A stretch of DNA of 64,000 nucleotides from CAIYQJ01 sp963717255 (lineage in GTDB: Bacteria > Chloroflexota > Limnocylindria > Limnocylindrales > CSP1-4): NCBI GenBank assembly GCA_963717255.1, contig CAVQVT010000005.1:124001-188000 (forward strand). The letters are read 5' to 3'. Below the pieces are notes generated by a model. It searched no databases, was not told the DNA's origin, and saw nothing but the letters and a program-made list of their open reading frames with translations. Shown piece after piece: positions 18,817 through 27,500 of this stretch; the stretch's first letter is position 1, and each line of letters begins with the position of its first letter. The translations under genes were made by a program, and so were the position numbers.

Positions 18817-19626
18817 TCAGGCGTCGCCGGCGCCGGCGCGGGGTGCGCCGTCGGGGGCGTCGGGCATGGATGGTCCGGCGGCCGAGGAGGTCGCCGCGGG
18901 GCCGCCGGGACGCGGCGGTGGGGAGGGGGGTCGCCGGAGGGACGCGGTACGAGGCGGCAAGGACGCGGAGGAGCCGGTCCTCGTCGCGCCGGAGGAGCGA
19001 GTATCCGACGAGCCAGGCGGCGATCGCGGCGGTCCACCCCAGCTGGGCAGGGACGACGAGGCCGAGGAGGCCCTCGGGCGGCTGGTCGGCGACGAAGTCG
19101 ATCGTGAGGACGAGCCCGCGGCCCACAGGATCGCCGCCCCGACCGTATAGCCCACCGTCATGGCCGACGCCATCCCCAGCGGGTTCCCGAACGAGAGGAA
19201 GGCGATCTTCGGCCGGTCGGGCGGGTAGAAGTACGCCGCCTCGGTCCGGTGCGCGGCGAGGACCTCATGCCCGAGCCGGTCGTTCAGTGCCTGCTCCAGG
19301 CGCTCGGCGTGCCGGCGGGCGTACACCGTGTAGTAGAAGAGGTACGCCGTCTCGAGGAAGGCGAACGGGACGACGAACGGGACGAGGACGGCCGCGGCAC
19401 GCCAGCCCTCGATGGAGCCGGCGACGAGGAGGGCGATCGAGACGACCGCCCAGAGGTGGATCGTCCGGAAGAACTCGTGCGTGAACCTGTAGAGCATCCC
19501 GCGCATGCGCCCGAGCTGGTCGCGAAGGAGGTCGAGCTCGAACCGCTCGGCGTCGGAGGCGGCGCCGGGCGGCGGGGCAGCTGCGGCGGCCGGCTGCGTC
19601 GCGCCGACCTCGAAGAATGCCCTCAT
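18817..19626 (-). CDS. Unknown membrane protein with two compensating frameshifts
   Basis: Starts at ATG 19626 (MRAFFEVGATQP, GAAGGA upstream) and ends at 18817. Between about 19116 and 18928 the coding sense moves to a second frame (GLVLTIDFVADQPPEGLLGL through AAIAAWLVGYSLLRRDEDRLL) and then returns for the tail ending GAGDA. The switch points are a CCC run (19115-19117) and a run of six Gs (18925-18930), and the total length stays a multiple of three. The joined product, about 269 residues, has four or five hydrophobic segments and a charged middle loop (VYARRHAERLEQALNDRLGH). No family is recognised. It is 17 bases upstream of the proline dehydrogenase. Confidence 0.55.
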   Translation of the reverse strand: MRAFFEVGATQPAAAAAPPPGAASDAERFELDLLRDQLGRMRGMLYRFTHEFFRTIHLWAVVSIALLVAGSIEGWRAAAVLVPFVVPFAFLETAYLFYYTVYARRHAERLEQALNDRLGHEVLAAHRTEAAYFYPPDRPKIAFLSFGNPLGMASAMTVGYTVGAAILWAAGSSSRSTSSPTSRPRASSASSSLPSWGGPPRSPPGSSDTRSSGATRTGSSASLPPRTASLRRPPSPPPRPGGPAATSSAAGPSMPDAPDGAPRAGAGDA

Positions 19627-19659
19627 CGCGTGTCCTTCACCCCCGGTTCCATCGGGCCC

Positions 19660-19665
19660 ATCGTA
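19660..19665 (-). promoter_or_regulatory. Putative -10 element TACGAT
   Basis: TACGAT on the minus strand, about 34 bases before the membrane protein's ATG at 19626; it would also serve the proline dehydrogenase. Confidence 0.4.
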
Positions 19666-19721
19666 GCGTCGAGGCCGGGCTGCGGAGAGGCAGGACCGCC
19701 GCGTCGTGACCCGTGCCGGAC

Positions 19722-22081
19722 CTAGCTCCTGGGCGGCTCTTCGAGCAGGTGGCGCTTCAGGAACGCGAGGATCCGCTCGGCGGCGTCGCGCTGGTTCTCG
19801 CGCCGCTGCCAGCCGTGTGCCTCGTCGTCGTACCAACGGACCTCGTGGTGCTTCCCCTCGATCTCCAGCGCCTCGATCATCTTCTCGGACATGAGCGGGA
19901 CCACGCGGCGGTCACGCCTGCCGTGGAGGATGAGGAGCGGCGCCTCGATCCGCTCCGCCCGGTAGACGGGCGACCCGCGCCGGAACCGGTCCGCCGCCTC
20001 CGGGTCGTCCGGGCTGCCCATCTGGCGCTGGAGGTCGAGCCGGCCGGGCCGGTCCCCGTGGCGGTAGCTCTCGGCGATCTCGCTGTCGCCGTACATGTCG
20101 ATCCCCGCCTTCCACAGGGATGGCTCCGCGACGAGGGCGCCGAGCGCCAGGTAGCCCCCGTACGACCCACCGAAGACCGCGAGCCGCCCGTCGCACCAGG
20201 GCTGAGCCGCCGCCCAGCTCGCCGCGTCCACGAGGTCGTGGACGTCCGCGTGCCCCCACTCATCCCGGTTCGCCAGCCGGAATGCCTGGCCGTACCCCGT
20301 GGAGCCGCGGAAGTCGACCGACAGCAGCGCCATCCCGGCGGCGGCGATGAGCTGCCGCACCGGCTGCCAGTCGCGCAGCGTGTGCGAGTTCGGACCGCCG
20401 TGGGCGTGGACGACGACGGGGACACGCGTGCCGCCGCGCTTGCCGGTCGCGTCGGCGGGCCGGTACAGCGTGGCCTCCAGGGCGAGGCCGTCGCGGGCGT
20501 CGAACCCGACCCGTTCGCCATCGACGAGCCGGTCCGCGTCCACCGTAGCCGGCAGCGAGACCGTGATCCGCCGGGCACGGTCCCCGGCCGCCGCGCCGGT
20601 CGCGTCCGGGGCGGGAAGGAGCCAGAGGTCCCTGGGCGTCCGGTCGCCGTCGGCGATCGCGAGGACCGCCGACCCGTCGGGCAGCCACGCGAACGGCCGC
20701 CAGACACCGGGCCACGGGCTGATCGCGGCACCGGCCCCGGCCGCGACCGCCGGACGGGGCACCTTCGGCGGGCGCCCGCGCGGCCGCTTCACCGGGGCCG
20801 CACCGTCGAGCGGCGCCACGATCGCGTCCACGCTCCCATCGTGGATCGCCACGTGGACGAACCGCGAGCCGTCCGGCGACGGCAGGGCGACCCAGCCCTC
20901 CGTGCCGCTGTAGTCGGCGTTCTCGACGCGGCCGCCGGTGAGGACCGTGCGGCTCGACCCGTCCGCGGCCACCCGGACGACCTGGAGCCAGCCGTCCACC
21001 TCGACGCCGCAGAGCAGGCCGCTGCCGTCCGGCAGCCATCGCGGGCCGACGGCCCACTCACCGTCGCCGGCGACGATGCGCTCGGCGCCCGTCGCCACGT
21101 CCACGATCCAGACCTGCGCGGTCAGGAGATCCGGTGCGCGCTGCCCGGCGGCCGCCAGCCGCGTCCCGTCGGGCGACCAGGCGACCTCCTCCACGTCGAT
21201 CCCGACCGGCGTCACCGCCCTGGGCTGTGGCGGGCGCGGGTCGGCCGGAGGCCGGCCGCGGCGGGCGACCGGTGCGTCCACGAGCCACGCCTGGCGCCAG
21301 CCCCGGCGGCGCGAGAGGAAGGCGATCGACCGACCGTCGGGGGACCACCGGGGCGACTGGTTGCCCGCCGGGTGCTCGGCGACGACGAGCTCGCGCCGGC
21401 CGCTCACGTCCACCACCTCGACCGATCCGTCCCGGACGAAGGCGATCGACCGCCCGTCGGGCGACCAGCGCGGGTCCGTGACGGGCGCGGAACCCGCGGT
21501 GATCGGCCGAGGCCATCCGCCACGGACGGGGACCACGCACAGCTGGCGCGTGCCCGCGTACTCGAGCGTCATCGCAAGGGTGCGGCCGTCCGGCGACAGG
21601 CGGACGTCGCGGGGCGAATCGACCGCGACGATGCGCTCCGGCGTCAGCGCGGGCGCGCCGCGCGGCGCGGGGACGCGGGTGGGGGCACGGGCGGGGGCAC
21701 GCCGTGGTGCGGCGCCGGGCAGGCGCGTCCGGGAGCCCGGGGGCCGGCCACGGCGGCGCGGCGTCGGGAGCGGGGCACCGGCGGGGAGGTCGATCGGGGG
21801 GTCGGAGGCGACGTCGCCCGCCTCGGCCTCCCTCGGCAGATCGAGCGCGGTGGCGGGCGGGGCCCCGGCTGCGTCCGACGGCGGCTCCGGCCGGGCCTCC
21901 GGCGGCGCGTCCTGAGACGGCGCGTCCTGGGCGGGTGGGCGCGAGCCGGCGCGCGGGCCCGAGGGGTGGCCTCGACGGCGAGGCGGCTGCGGGGCGGGGG
22001 CGTCGTCGCGGCCGCCGGTCCGGAAGCGGAGCTCCCCGATCGCGTCGAGCGGGGCGGCGCGGAGGTCGACCGGTCGGTCAT
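19722..22081 (-). CDS. S9 family prolyl oligopeptidase with beta-propeller and AT-hook-like motifs
   Basis: About 785 residues. An Ala/Pro/Arg-rich N-terminal region (about 1-140) is followed by a WD40-like propeller with repeated SPDGR blades (LSPDGRTLAM, WSPDGRSIAF twice, WSPDGTRLAA). Then comes a C-terminal alpha/beta hydrolase domain with the serine in GGSYGGYLALG, the aspartate in LHGRRDRRVVP and the histidine in DDEAHGW. It should cleave short peptides or acylated N-termini. Two basic AT-hook-like cores occur: RRRGRPPGSR before the propeller and KRPRGRPPK inside it. The start is unresolved. An ATGA overlap with proC (ATG 22081) is in a different frame from DRPVDLRAAPLDAIGELRF, so either one base is missing just after the ATG or another start is used. 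Confidence 0.82.
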
Positions 22082-23097
22082 GCGCCGGCCACGCGGCCGC
22101 GGGTCCGTGCTCGGCCAGGGCGTGCCGAGACGGTCTTCGGGACGGCCGCGCCCCCGGACGGCGCGGCGCCCTTGCGCGCTGCGGCACCCGTCCGCTTCGG
22201 GGTGGCGGCTCCGGCGCCGCCCTGTGCCCCGGCGGCGGCGTCGCCCGCCGGCGTGGACGCGGCCAGGCTGGCCTCCAGCTGGTCGCCCAGCTCCTGCGTC
22301 CGCCTGAACGCCGCCCACACCGCCTCGGAGAGCACCGTGCGCAGCCTGCCGGCCTCCAGCTCATGGAGGGCGGCGGCGCTCGTGCCGCCGGGCGAGGTGA
22401 CCATGTTCCGGAGCATCGCCGGGTGCATCGAGCTCTGCTTGGCGAAGAGCGTGCTCCCCTCGAGGGTCTCCACCACCAGGTCGTGGGCCAGGTGGCGTGC
22501 GAACCCGAGGTGGACCGCCGCGTCGATGAGGGCCTCCATGACCAGGAAGACGTACGTCGGGCCGGTGCCGGAGACGGCGGTCGCCATCTCCACGAGCTTC
22601 TCGTCGTCCACCTCGATCTGCGACCCCAGCGCGCGGAGGATCGCCGCTGTCTGGCGGCGCTGCTCGACGGTGACCGCCGGCGTCGCATACCAGACGGTGA
22701 TGCCCCGGCCGATCTGCGCCGGCGTGTTCGGCATGCTCCGGACGACGCGGGGGTGATCGAGGATCCCGGTGAGTGCCGCCGTGGTCGCCCCGGCGATCAC
22801 GGAGAGGACGAGCTGGTGATCGTCCAGCGCCGGGGCGATCTCGCGCCCGACCTTCGCGAGCATCTGCGGCTTGATGCCGAGCAGGACGATGTCCGCGCCC
22901 CGCACGGCGTCGACGTTCTTCGAGACGGTCCGGATGCCGTGATCGCGCTCGAGCTCGAGGCGTCGCTCCGGGCGCGGGTGGCTGGCGACGACGCGATCGG
23001 GAGCGACGAGGCCGTCGCGGATGAGGCCCGCGATCATGGCCTCCGCCATGACGCCGGAGCCGACGGTCGCGATCGTGCGCCCGGTGAGTGCCGTCAT
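22078..23097 (-). CDS. proC: Pyrroline-5-carboxylate reductase with C-terminal extension
   Basis: 339 residues. The NAD(P)H Rossmann domain is at the start (TIATVGSGVMAEAMIAGLI). The dimerisation and active-site domain has AVSGTGPTYVFLVMEALIDA and the family signature NMVTSPGGTSAAALHELE. It makes proline from P5C. ProC proteins usually have about 270 residues; here some 65 Ala/Lys/Arg-rich residues follow (ATPKRTGAAARKGA..., ending GRVAGA). A TATACT -10 seven bases before the ATG implies a leaderless message. Its stop overlaps the next gene's ATG (the S9 peptidase). Confidence 0.92.
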   Translation of the reverse strand: MTALTGRTIATVGSGVMAEAMIAGLIRDGLVAPDRVVASHPRPERRLELERDHGIRTVSKNVDAVRGADIVLLGIKPQMLAKVGREIAPALDDHQLVLSVIAGATTAALTGILDHPRVVRSMPNTPAQIGRGITVWYATPAVTVEQRRQTAAILRALGSQIEVDDEKLVEMATAVSGTGPTYVFLVMEALIDAAVHLGFARHLAHDLVVETLEGSTLFAKQSSMHPAMLRNMVTSPGGTSAAALHELEAGRLRTVLSEAVWAAFRRTQELGDQLEASLAASTPAGDAAAGAQGGAGAATPKRTGAAARKGAAPSGGAAVPKTVSARPGRARTRGRVAGA

Positions 23098-23104
23098 GCG
23101 GGCG

Positions 23105-23110
23105 AGTATA
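23105..23110 (-). promoter_or_regulatory. Leaderless-type -10 element TATACT before proC
   Basis: TATACT on the minus strand, seven bases before the proC ATG (23097). It is the closest match to the TATAAT consensus in the window. Confidence 0.6.
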
Positions 23111-23180
23111 GGGCGCGGCCGGGCGCGGGAGACGAGGGGCCGGCCGCGGCGTGCGCGTCCCGGGATTCGCGGGACAGGGA

Positions 23181-23208
23181 ACGGGCCCGCGGGATCGAGC
23201 GGGCCCGT
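23181..23208 (-). terminator. Stem-loop after the ferredoxin gene
   Basis: ACGGGCCCGC/GCGGGCCCGT, a perfect 10-bp stem with an 8-base loop, 22 bases past the ferredoxin stop and upstream of the proC promoter on the same strand. Confidence 0.6.
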
Positions 23209-23230
23209 CTCGATCGTCGGGTAGCGGGCG

Positions 23231-23518
<288 letters not shown>

Positions 23519-23642
23519 GTCCACATCCTCCAGGCGAAGCGCGACGGCGAGCCGGCCGGTGCGCGCGATGACGTTCCATCCGGGACGCCGGAACGTCCCC
23601 GACGCGACGATAGCACCTCGCGGGAGTCGTCGCGGGGCCGGT

Positions 23643-24254
23643 CTACGGCCTCGTGGGCGAGGCGGATCGCTCGGGCGTGACCGGCGTCGGCGCGGGCGTG
23701 GACGTGACGAACGCGGGGCTGTCCCCGGGCTCGACGAGCCGGATGGGCGCCTGCATCCCGCGTGCCCAGTGGCCGGGGATGTGGCATCCAAGGATCAACG
23801 GCGCCGCGACCTCGGTCGGCACGGTCCAGCGGACGTCCTTCCGTTCGCCCGACTCGACGACGACGCGGAAGCCCTCCATGCCGGCGGGGACGGTCACGAC
23901 CGGCGTGGGGCCCGGGGGCGGGTCGTCGTGCACGGCCTCCGCCTCCTCCCAGGCCCGCTGGATCGGCATGTCGCCGATGATCGCCTCGTGGACGGCGAGG
24001 CCGCCGTTCACGAAGTGGAAGAGGACCGTCTCCCCGGGCACCAGGTCCAGGATCGCGGGGATGTACTGGTAGTCCTTCATGACGACATTCACCTCCCGGG
24101 GGCTCGTGGCGGTCCCGGGGGTGACCGGCGGCGTCGGCGGGGCCTCGCCGAGCGCGCAGCCGGCGAGCGCGACGGCGAGCGCGACGGCGAGCGGGATCGG
24201 CCGGGCAGGCGCGCGGACGGATCTGGTCGTGAAGGGGAGGCTGGCGGGGTGCAC
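23643..24254 (-). CDS. Cupredoxin-domain lipoprotein (blue copper)
   Basis: 203 residues. A signal sequence ends in a lipobox (LAVALAGC), so the mature protein is anchored outside the membrane by its cysteine. The cupredoxin fold follows (VNVVMKDYQYIPAILDLVPGE). Type 1 copper ligands are the His in GGLAVHEAIIG and the Cys, His and Met in LGCHIPGHWARGM. It probably carries electrons in the cell envelope. GTG start at 24254, set by a TACACT -10 eight bases upstream. An open frame continues upstream of this GTG but is Arg-rich and unlikely to be coding. Confidence 0.82.
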   Translation of the reverse strand: MHPASLPFTTRSVRAPARPIPLAVALAVALAGCALGEAPPTPPVTPGTATSPREVNVVMKDYQYIPAILDLVPGETVLFHFVNGGLAVHEAIIGDMPIQRAWEEAEAVHDDPPPGPTPVVTVPAGMEGFRVVVESGERKDVRWTVPTEVAAPLILGCHIPGHWARGMQAPIRLVEPGDSPAFVTSTPAPTPVTPERSASPTRP

Positions 24255-24262
24255 GGCGCGAA

Positions 24263-24268
24263 AGTGTA
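24263..24268 (-). promoter_or_regulatory. Leaderless-type -10 element TACACT
   Basis: TACACT on the minus strand, eight bases before the GTG at 24254 of the cupredoxin lipoprotein. Confidence 0.5.
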
Positions 24269-24481
24269 TCCGGGGTCGTCCGCGGCGGGCGAACCGGCGG
24301 GTCGTTGGCTGCCGGGAAGGCGGCCCGGAGACGAGGCAGGACGGGCAGACGGCCGAGCCACGGCCGCCGGGCGAGCTTGTCCGGTCTTGGCTCCGGCGGC
24401 GACCGGGCCCCGCACGCCGCGACTCGCGGGGACCGACCGGCCGGGGACGCGGCGCGCGGCGCGCCGGCGGGGATCGGCCCG

Positions 24482-24658
24482 TCAGGCCCACCGACGCCCG
24501 GACACGTCGTCGCGGGCGGGTTCGTGGACGGCGAGAGGGGCGGTGGCGGGGGTGGCGGTGCGCGGAGTTCCCAGGCGCACGGGCGCGCCGGTCGCCGGCG
24601 CCACGATCGTGGCGATCACCGCCGCGGCCAGGAGTGCTCGTGCCAGTCGTCCGCTCAT
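24482..24658 (-). CDS. Possible small secreted peptide
   Basis: 58 residues from ATG 24658, preceded by a GGAACGAGGGAGCG ribosome site. It has a textbook signal peptide (MSGRLARALLAAAVIATIVAPATGA) and a 33-residue polar remainder rich in Pro, Thr and Arg. I recognise no family, and the size makes it uncertain. The 227 bases between it and the cupredoxin gene hold nothing I can name. Confidence 0.4.
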   Translation of the reverse strand: MSGRLARALLAAAVIATIVAPATGAPVRLGTPRTATPATAPLAVHEPARDDVSGRRWA

Positions 24659-24754
24659 CGCTCGCTCCCTCGTTCCTGCTGGCCGGCGCCGTCGCCGACC
24701 GGGATGGCGATGGTGACGGCCGAGGCTCCACCGCCGGTCCTCGAGCGGTGATGC

Positions 24755-24800
24755 GGGGATCGCCCGGGGATCGCCCGGGATCACCCGCGGATCACCCGCC
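24755..24800 (+). repeat. Four helically phased 11-12 bp direct repeats
   Basis: GGGGATCGCCC occurs twice in tandem, followed by two GGATCACCCGC-like units, each 11-12 bases, about one helical turn apart. The array lies just upstream of the -10 of the DksA-like gene and downstream of the small secreted peptide's start, so it is placed to act as an operator for either. Confidence 0.6.
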
Positions 24801-24822
24801 TCCACCGGCCACGCGCCGGGCG

Positions 24823-24828
24823 TACCAT
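24823..24828 (+). promoter_or_regulatory. Leaderless-type -10 element TACCAT
   Basis: TACCAT, seven bases before the ATG at 24836 of the DksA-like gene. Confidence 0.5.
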
Positions 24829-24835
24829 CGACGCC

Positions 24836-25174
24836 ATGGACGCCGTCCGGACGGATCTCGCGCGTACCGCGCTGCTCGAGGAGCGGCTCAGGATGGTCGC
24901 CGAGCTCGGCGCGGAGCTGGATGCCCCGGAGCAGATGACATACGGGTCGCAGGCCGCCGCCGCCAGCCAGGTCTTCGCGCAGCAGCGGGACCTCGCGTTG
25001 CGCGAGGCGGCGGAGCGGCGGGTCCGCGAGGTGGACGCCGCGCTCGCCCGGATCGACGCCGGGACGTTCGGCCGGTGCACGGCGTGCGGCGGGCCGATCG
25101 CGGAGGCCCGGCTCGATGCTCTGCCGTGGGCGGCCCTCTGCATCGACTGCCAGCGCCGCACGGTCAGCCGGTGA
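24836..25174 (+). CDS. TraR/DksA-like C4 zinc-finger protein
   Basis: 112 residues. A coiled-coil N-terminal part (to about 75: QQRDLALREAAERRVREVDAAL) leads into GTFGRCTACGGPI and LCIDCQR, the four-cysteine zinc finger of the DksA/TraR group. These proteins act at the RNA polymerase secondary channel, often with ppGpp. A hydrolase related to RelA/SpoT lies at 46164. GTGA overlap with the threonine dehydratase downstream. Confidence 0.88.
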   Translation: MDAVRTDLARTALLEERLRMVAELGAELDAPEQMTYGSQAAAASQVFAQQRDLALREAAERRVREVDAALARIDAGTFGRCTACGGPIAEARLDALPWAALCIDCQRRTVSR

Positions 25175-26160
25175 CGGGAGGACCCGAGCCGCTGGTCGGC
25201 GTCGAGGCGATCCGTGCCGCTGCCCGCGTCCTCGAGGGGATCGCGATGCGGACGCCCCTCGTCGGCTTCGGACGGCCCGAGGACCGGGTCCTGCTCAAGG
25301 CGGAGTCCCTCCAGCCGATCGGCGCGTTCAAGATCCGCGGGGCGTACACGGCCGTCGCGGCGCTCGACCCGGTCGCGCGCGCACGCGGTGTCATCACCTA
25401 CTCGAGCGGGAACCACGCCCAGGGCGTCGCGCGCGCCGCACTGCTCTTCGGTGTCCCGGCCGTGATCGTCATGCCGTCGGACGCACCGGCCATCAAGCGA
25501 GAGCGTGTGGCCGCGGACGGGGCCGAGATCGTCGTCGTGGGGACGGCGAGCGAGGAGCGGCGGCTCGTCGCGGAGCGCATCGCGTCCGAGCGAGGCCTGG
25601 CCATCATCCCGCCCTACGACGACGACCGGATCATCGCGGGCCAGGGGACGTGCGGCCTCGAGGTCGCCGAGGCGGTCCCGGACCTCGCGGCCGTCCTCGT
25701 CCCGATCGGAGGAGGCGGCCTCGCGAGCGGCGTCGCGGCGGCGGTCAAGGCCCTGCATCCGCGGGCGCGGGTCGTGGGCGTCGAGCCCGAGCTCGCGGCC
25801 GATGCGCGCGAGTCGCTCGCGTCCGGCCGGATCGTCGCGTGGCCGGCGGAGCTCGTCAGCAGGACGATCGCCGACGGCACGCGCACCCAGTCGCTCGGAC
25901 GGCGGACGTTCGCCCACCTCTCGGCGCTCATGGACGACGTCCTGACCGTGACCGAGGACGAGATCGCGGCGGCCGTCCGGCTCGCCGCGGAGGAGAGCCG
26001 ACTCGTGGTCGAGCCCTCCGGTGCCCTGACGATCGCGGCCGTGCGGTTCCACCGCGACCGTGTCGGCGCGACCGGCGGCCCGGTGGTAGCGGTCGTCAGC
26101 GGCGGGAACGTGGACCCGGACGCCTACCTGCGTTACCTCGCGGCGCCGATCCCCGCCTGA
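25171..26160 (+). CDS. Threonine/serine dehydratase (PLP-dependent)
   Basis: 329 residues, fold-type II. The PLP lysine is in IGAFKIRGAY, the SSGNHAQGVA loop binds the substrate carboxylate, and the glycine-rich phosphate loop is PIGGGGLASG. No C-terminal ACT regulatory domain follows, so it is the short, probably catabolic or unregulated type that makes 2-oxobutyrate or pyruvate plus ammonia. GTG start in a GTGA overlap with the zinc-finger gene. Confidence 0.9.
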   Translation: MTGGPEPLVGVEAIRAAARVLEGIAMRTPLVGFGRPEDRVLLKAESLQPIGAFKIRGAYTAVAALDPVARARGVITYSSGNHAQGVARAALLFGVPAVIVMPSDAPAIKRERVAADGAEIVVVGTASEERRLVAERIASERGLAIIPPYDDDRIIAGQGTCGLEVAEAVPDLAAVLVPIGGGGLASGVAAAVKALHPRARVVGVEPELAADARESLASGRIVAWPAELVSRTIADGTRTQSLGRRTFAHLSALMDDVLTVTEDEIAAAVRLAAEESRLVVEPSGALTIAAVRFHRDRVGATGGPVVAVVSGGNVDPDAYLRYLAAPIPA

Positions 26161-26249
26161 GCGGGCCGGCCGCGAGCCGGATGCGGCGGGCCCGGGTCCG
26201 GGCGGCCCCTCCCGGACACCTCGACCGTGCCGAACGGCCCCCCAGCGAA

Positions 26250-26261
26250 TGACATCTGTCA
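26250..26261. promoter_or_regulatory. Palindrome TGACATCTGTCA upstream of the cox operon
   Basis: TGACA and TGTCA around two bases. It lies about 19 bases upstream of the TATCAT -10, overlapping where a -35 would be. This suits a dimeric regulator. Confidence 0.45.
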
Positions 26262-26279
26262 TGCGCGGCGCATTTCCCG

Positions 26280-26285
26280 TATCAT
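26280..26285 (+). promoter_or_regulatory. Putative -10 element TATCAT of the cox operon
   Basis: TATCAT about 95 bases before the coxB ATG. Transcription from here would give a leader of about 90 bases that contains the hairpin at 26289. Confidence 0.5.
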
Positions 26286-26288
26286 CTC

Positions 26289-26311
26289 GGCCGTCTTGTC
26301 CCCAGACGGCC
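26289..26311 (+). promoter_or_regulatory. Hairpin in the cox leader
   Basis: GGCCGTCT/AGACGGCC, a perfect 8-bp stem with a 7-base loop, right at the predicted 5' end of the cox mRNA. It may stabilise the message or bind a regulator. Confidence 0.5.
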
Positions 26312-26380
26312 GGCCGGGAAGTGCCCCCTGCTTCCCGCTCGCTCGCGGACGAGCATGGAGAGAGGAGTCGTGGGCTCGGG

Positions 26381-27491
26381 ATGACGAGGATCGCCAAGGG
26401 GATCCCGCGAGGGGCGTCGATCGTCGCGCTGGCGGTGATCGCGATGCTGCTCGTGGCAGCGTGCGGGACGGGGGTGTCGGTGCTCCAGCCGCCGCCCGCG
26501 GTGACCGAGCAGGGCAAGGCGACGGAGTGGCTCTACCAGGTCGTCTTCATCGTCGGCGCCGTCGTCTTCTTCCTCGTCGAGGCCCTCATCGTCTACGCGG
26601 CGATCCGCTATCGCCGGCGCAAGGGCGACGACACGCTCCCCCCGCAGATCCACGGGAACAACGTCCTCGAGGTCATCTGGACGGCGATCCCGGTCGTGGT
26701 CGTCGCCGTCCTCTTCGTCATCTCCTGGCAGACGCTCAACACGGTCGACGCGGTCTCTGCGAACCCGAAGCTGAAGATCGACGTCACCGGCTTCCAGTGG
26801 CAGTGGCAGTTCACCTACCCGGACCAGGGCGTGACGCTCATCGGTCTCCCGGACGAGCAGCCCGAGCTGGTCGTCCCGGTGAACGAGACCGTCCAGGTGA
26901 AGCTGGAGAGCCGAGACGTCAACCACGGCTTCTACGTCCCCGCGTTCCTCTTCAAGCGTGACGTGATCCCCGGCAAGACCAACGTCTTCGACTTCAAGGC
27001 GACCGAGACGGGGACCTTCGACGGTCACTGCACCCAGTTCTGCGGGCTGCTCCACTCGAAGATGCTGTTCAGCGTGAAGGTCGTCTCCCGTGAGGAGTTC
27101 GACGCCTGGGTGGCCCAGGCGAAGGCCACGCCCTCCCCGGCCCCGTCGGCGTCACGCGGCCCCGTCGGCGTCCGCCGGCGCGGGAGGCGAGGGCGGCGAC
27201 GTCCAGCCGGTCGCGCTCCAGCTGACCGCCCAGAACATCGCCTACGACAAGAGCGAGCTCTCCGCCCCGGCGAACACGCCGATCAAGCTGACGTTCGTGA
27301 ACAACGACAACGGCATCCCGCACGACGTCGCGATCCACAAGGACTCGCCGACGGGTGAGGCCGTCTTCACCGGCGAGATCTTCCCGGGTGTCGCCACGAG
27401 GGTCTACGACGTGCCCGCGCTGCCGGCCGGCACGTACGCGTTCGTGTGCACGGTCCACCCGAACATGACCGGCACGCTGACGGTCCAGTAA
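26381..27491 (+). CDS. coxB: Cytochrome c oxidase subunit II fused to a C-terminal cupredoxin domain, frameshifted
   Basis: Lipoprotein-type signal (LLVAACGTG), then two membrane helices (YQVVFIVGAVVFFLVEALIVY and TAIPVVVVAVLFVISW) and the CuA domain. CuA ligands are seen in VNHGFYVPAFLFKRDV and HCTQFCGLLHSKM. After an Ala/Pro/Ser linker a second, blue-copper domain of about 95 residues is appended (IAYDKSELSAPANTPIKL, IPHDVAIHKD, FVCTVHPNM supplying His, Cys, His, Met). No heme c motif is present. The frame shifts at about 27154, where one extra C breaks a repeated GCCCCGTCGGCGTC; the length is one base over a multiple of three. About 370 residues when joined. ATG 26381 has GGAGAGAGGAG upstream. 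Confidence 0.85.
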
Positions 27492-27500
27492 GGAGCGACG

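Noticed and set aside
17828..19126. Proline dehydrogenase with a 109-residue N-terminal membrane extension
   Set aside because: The extension is the middle part of the neighbouring membrane protein, in the same frame only because of indels; the real start at 18799 has a good ribosome site.
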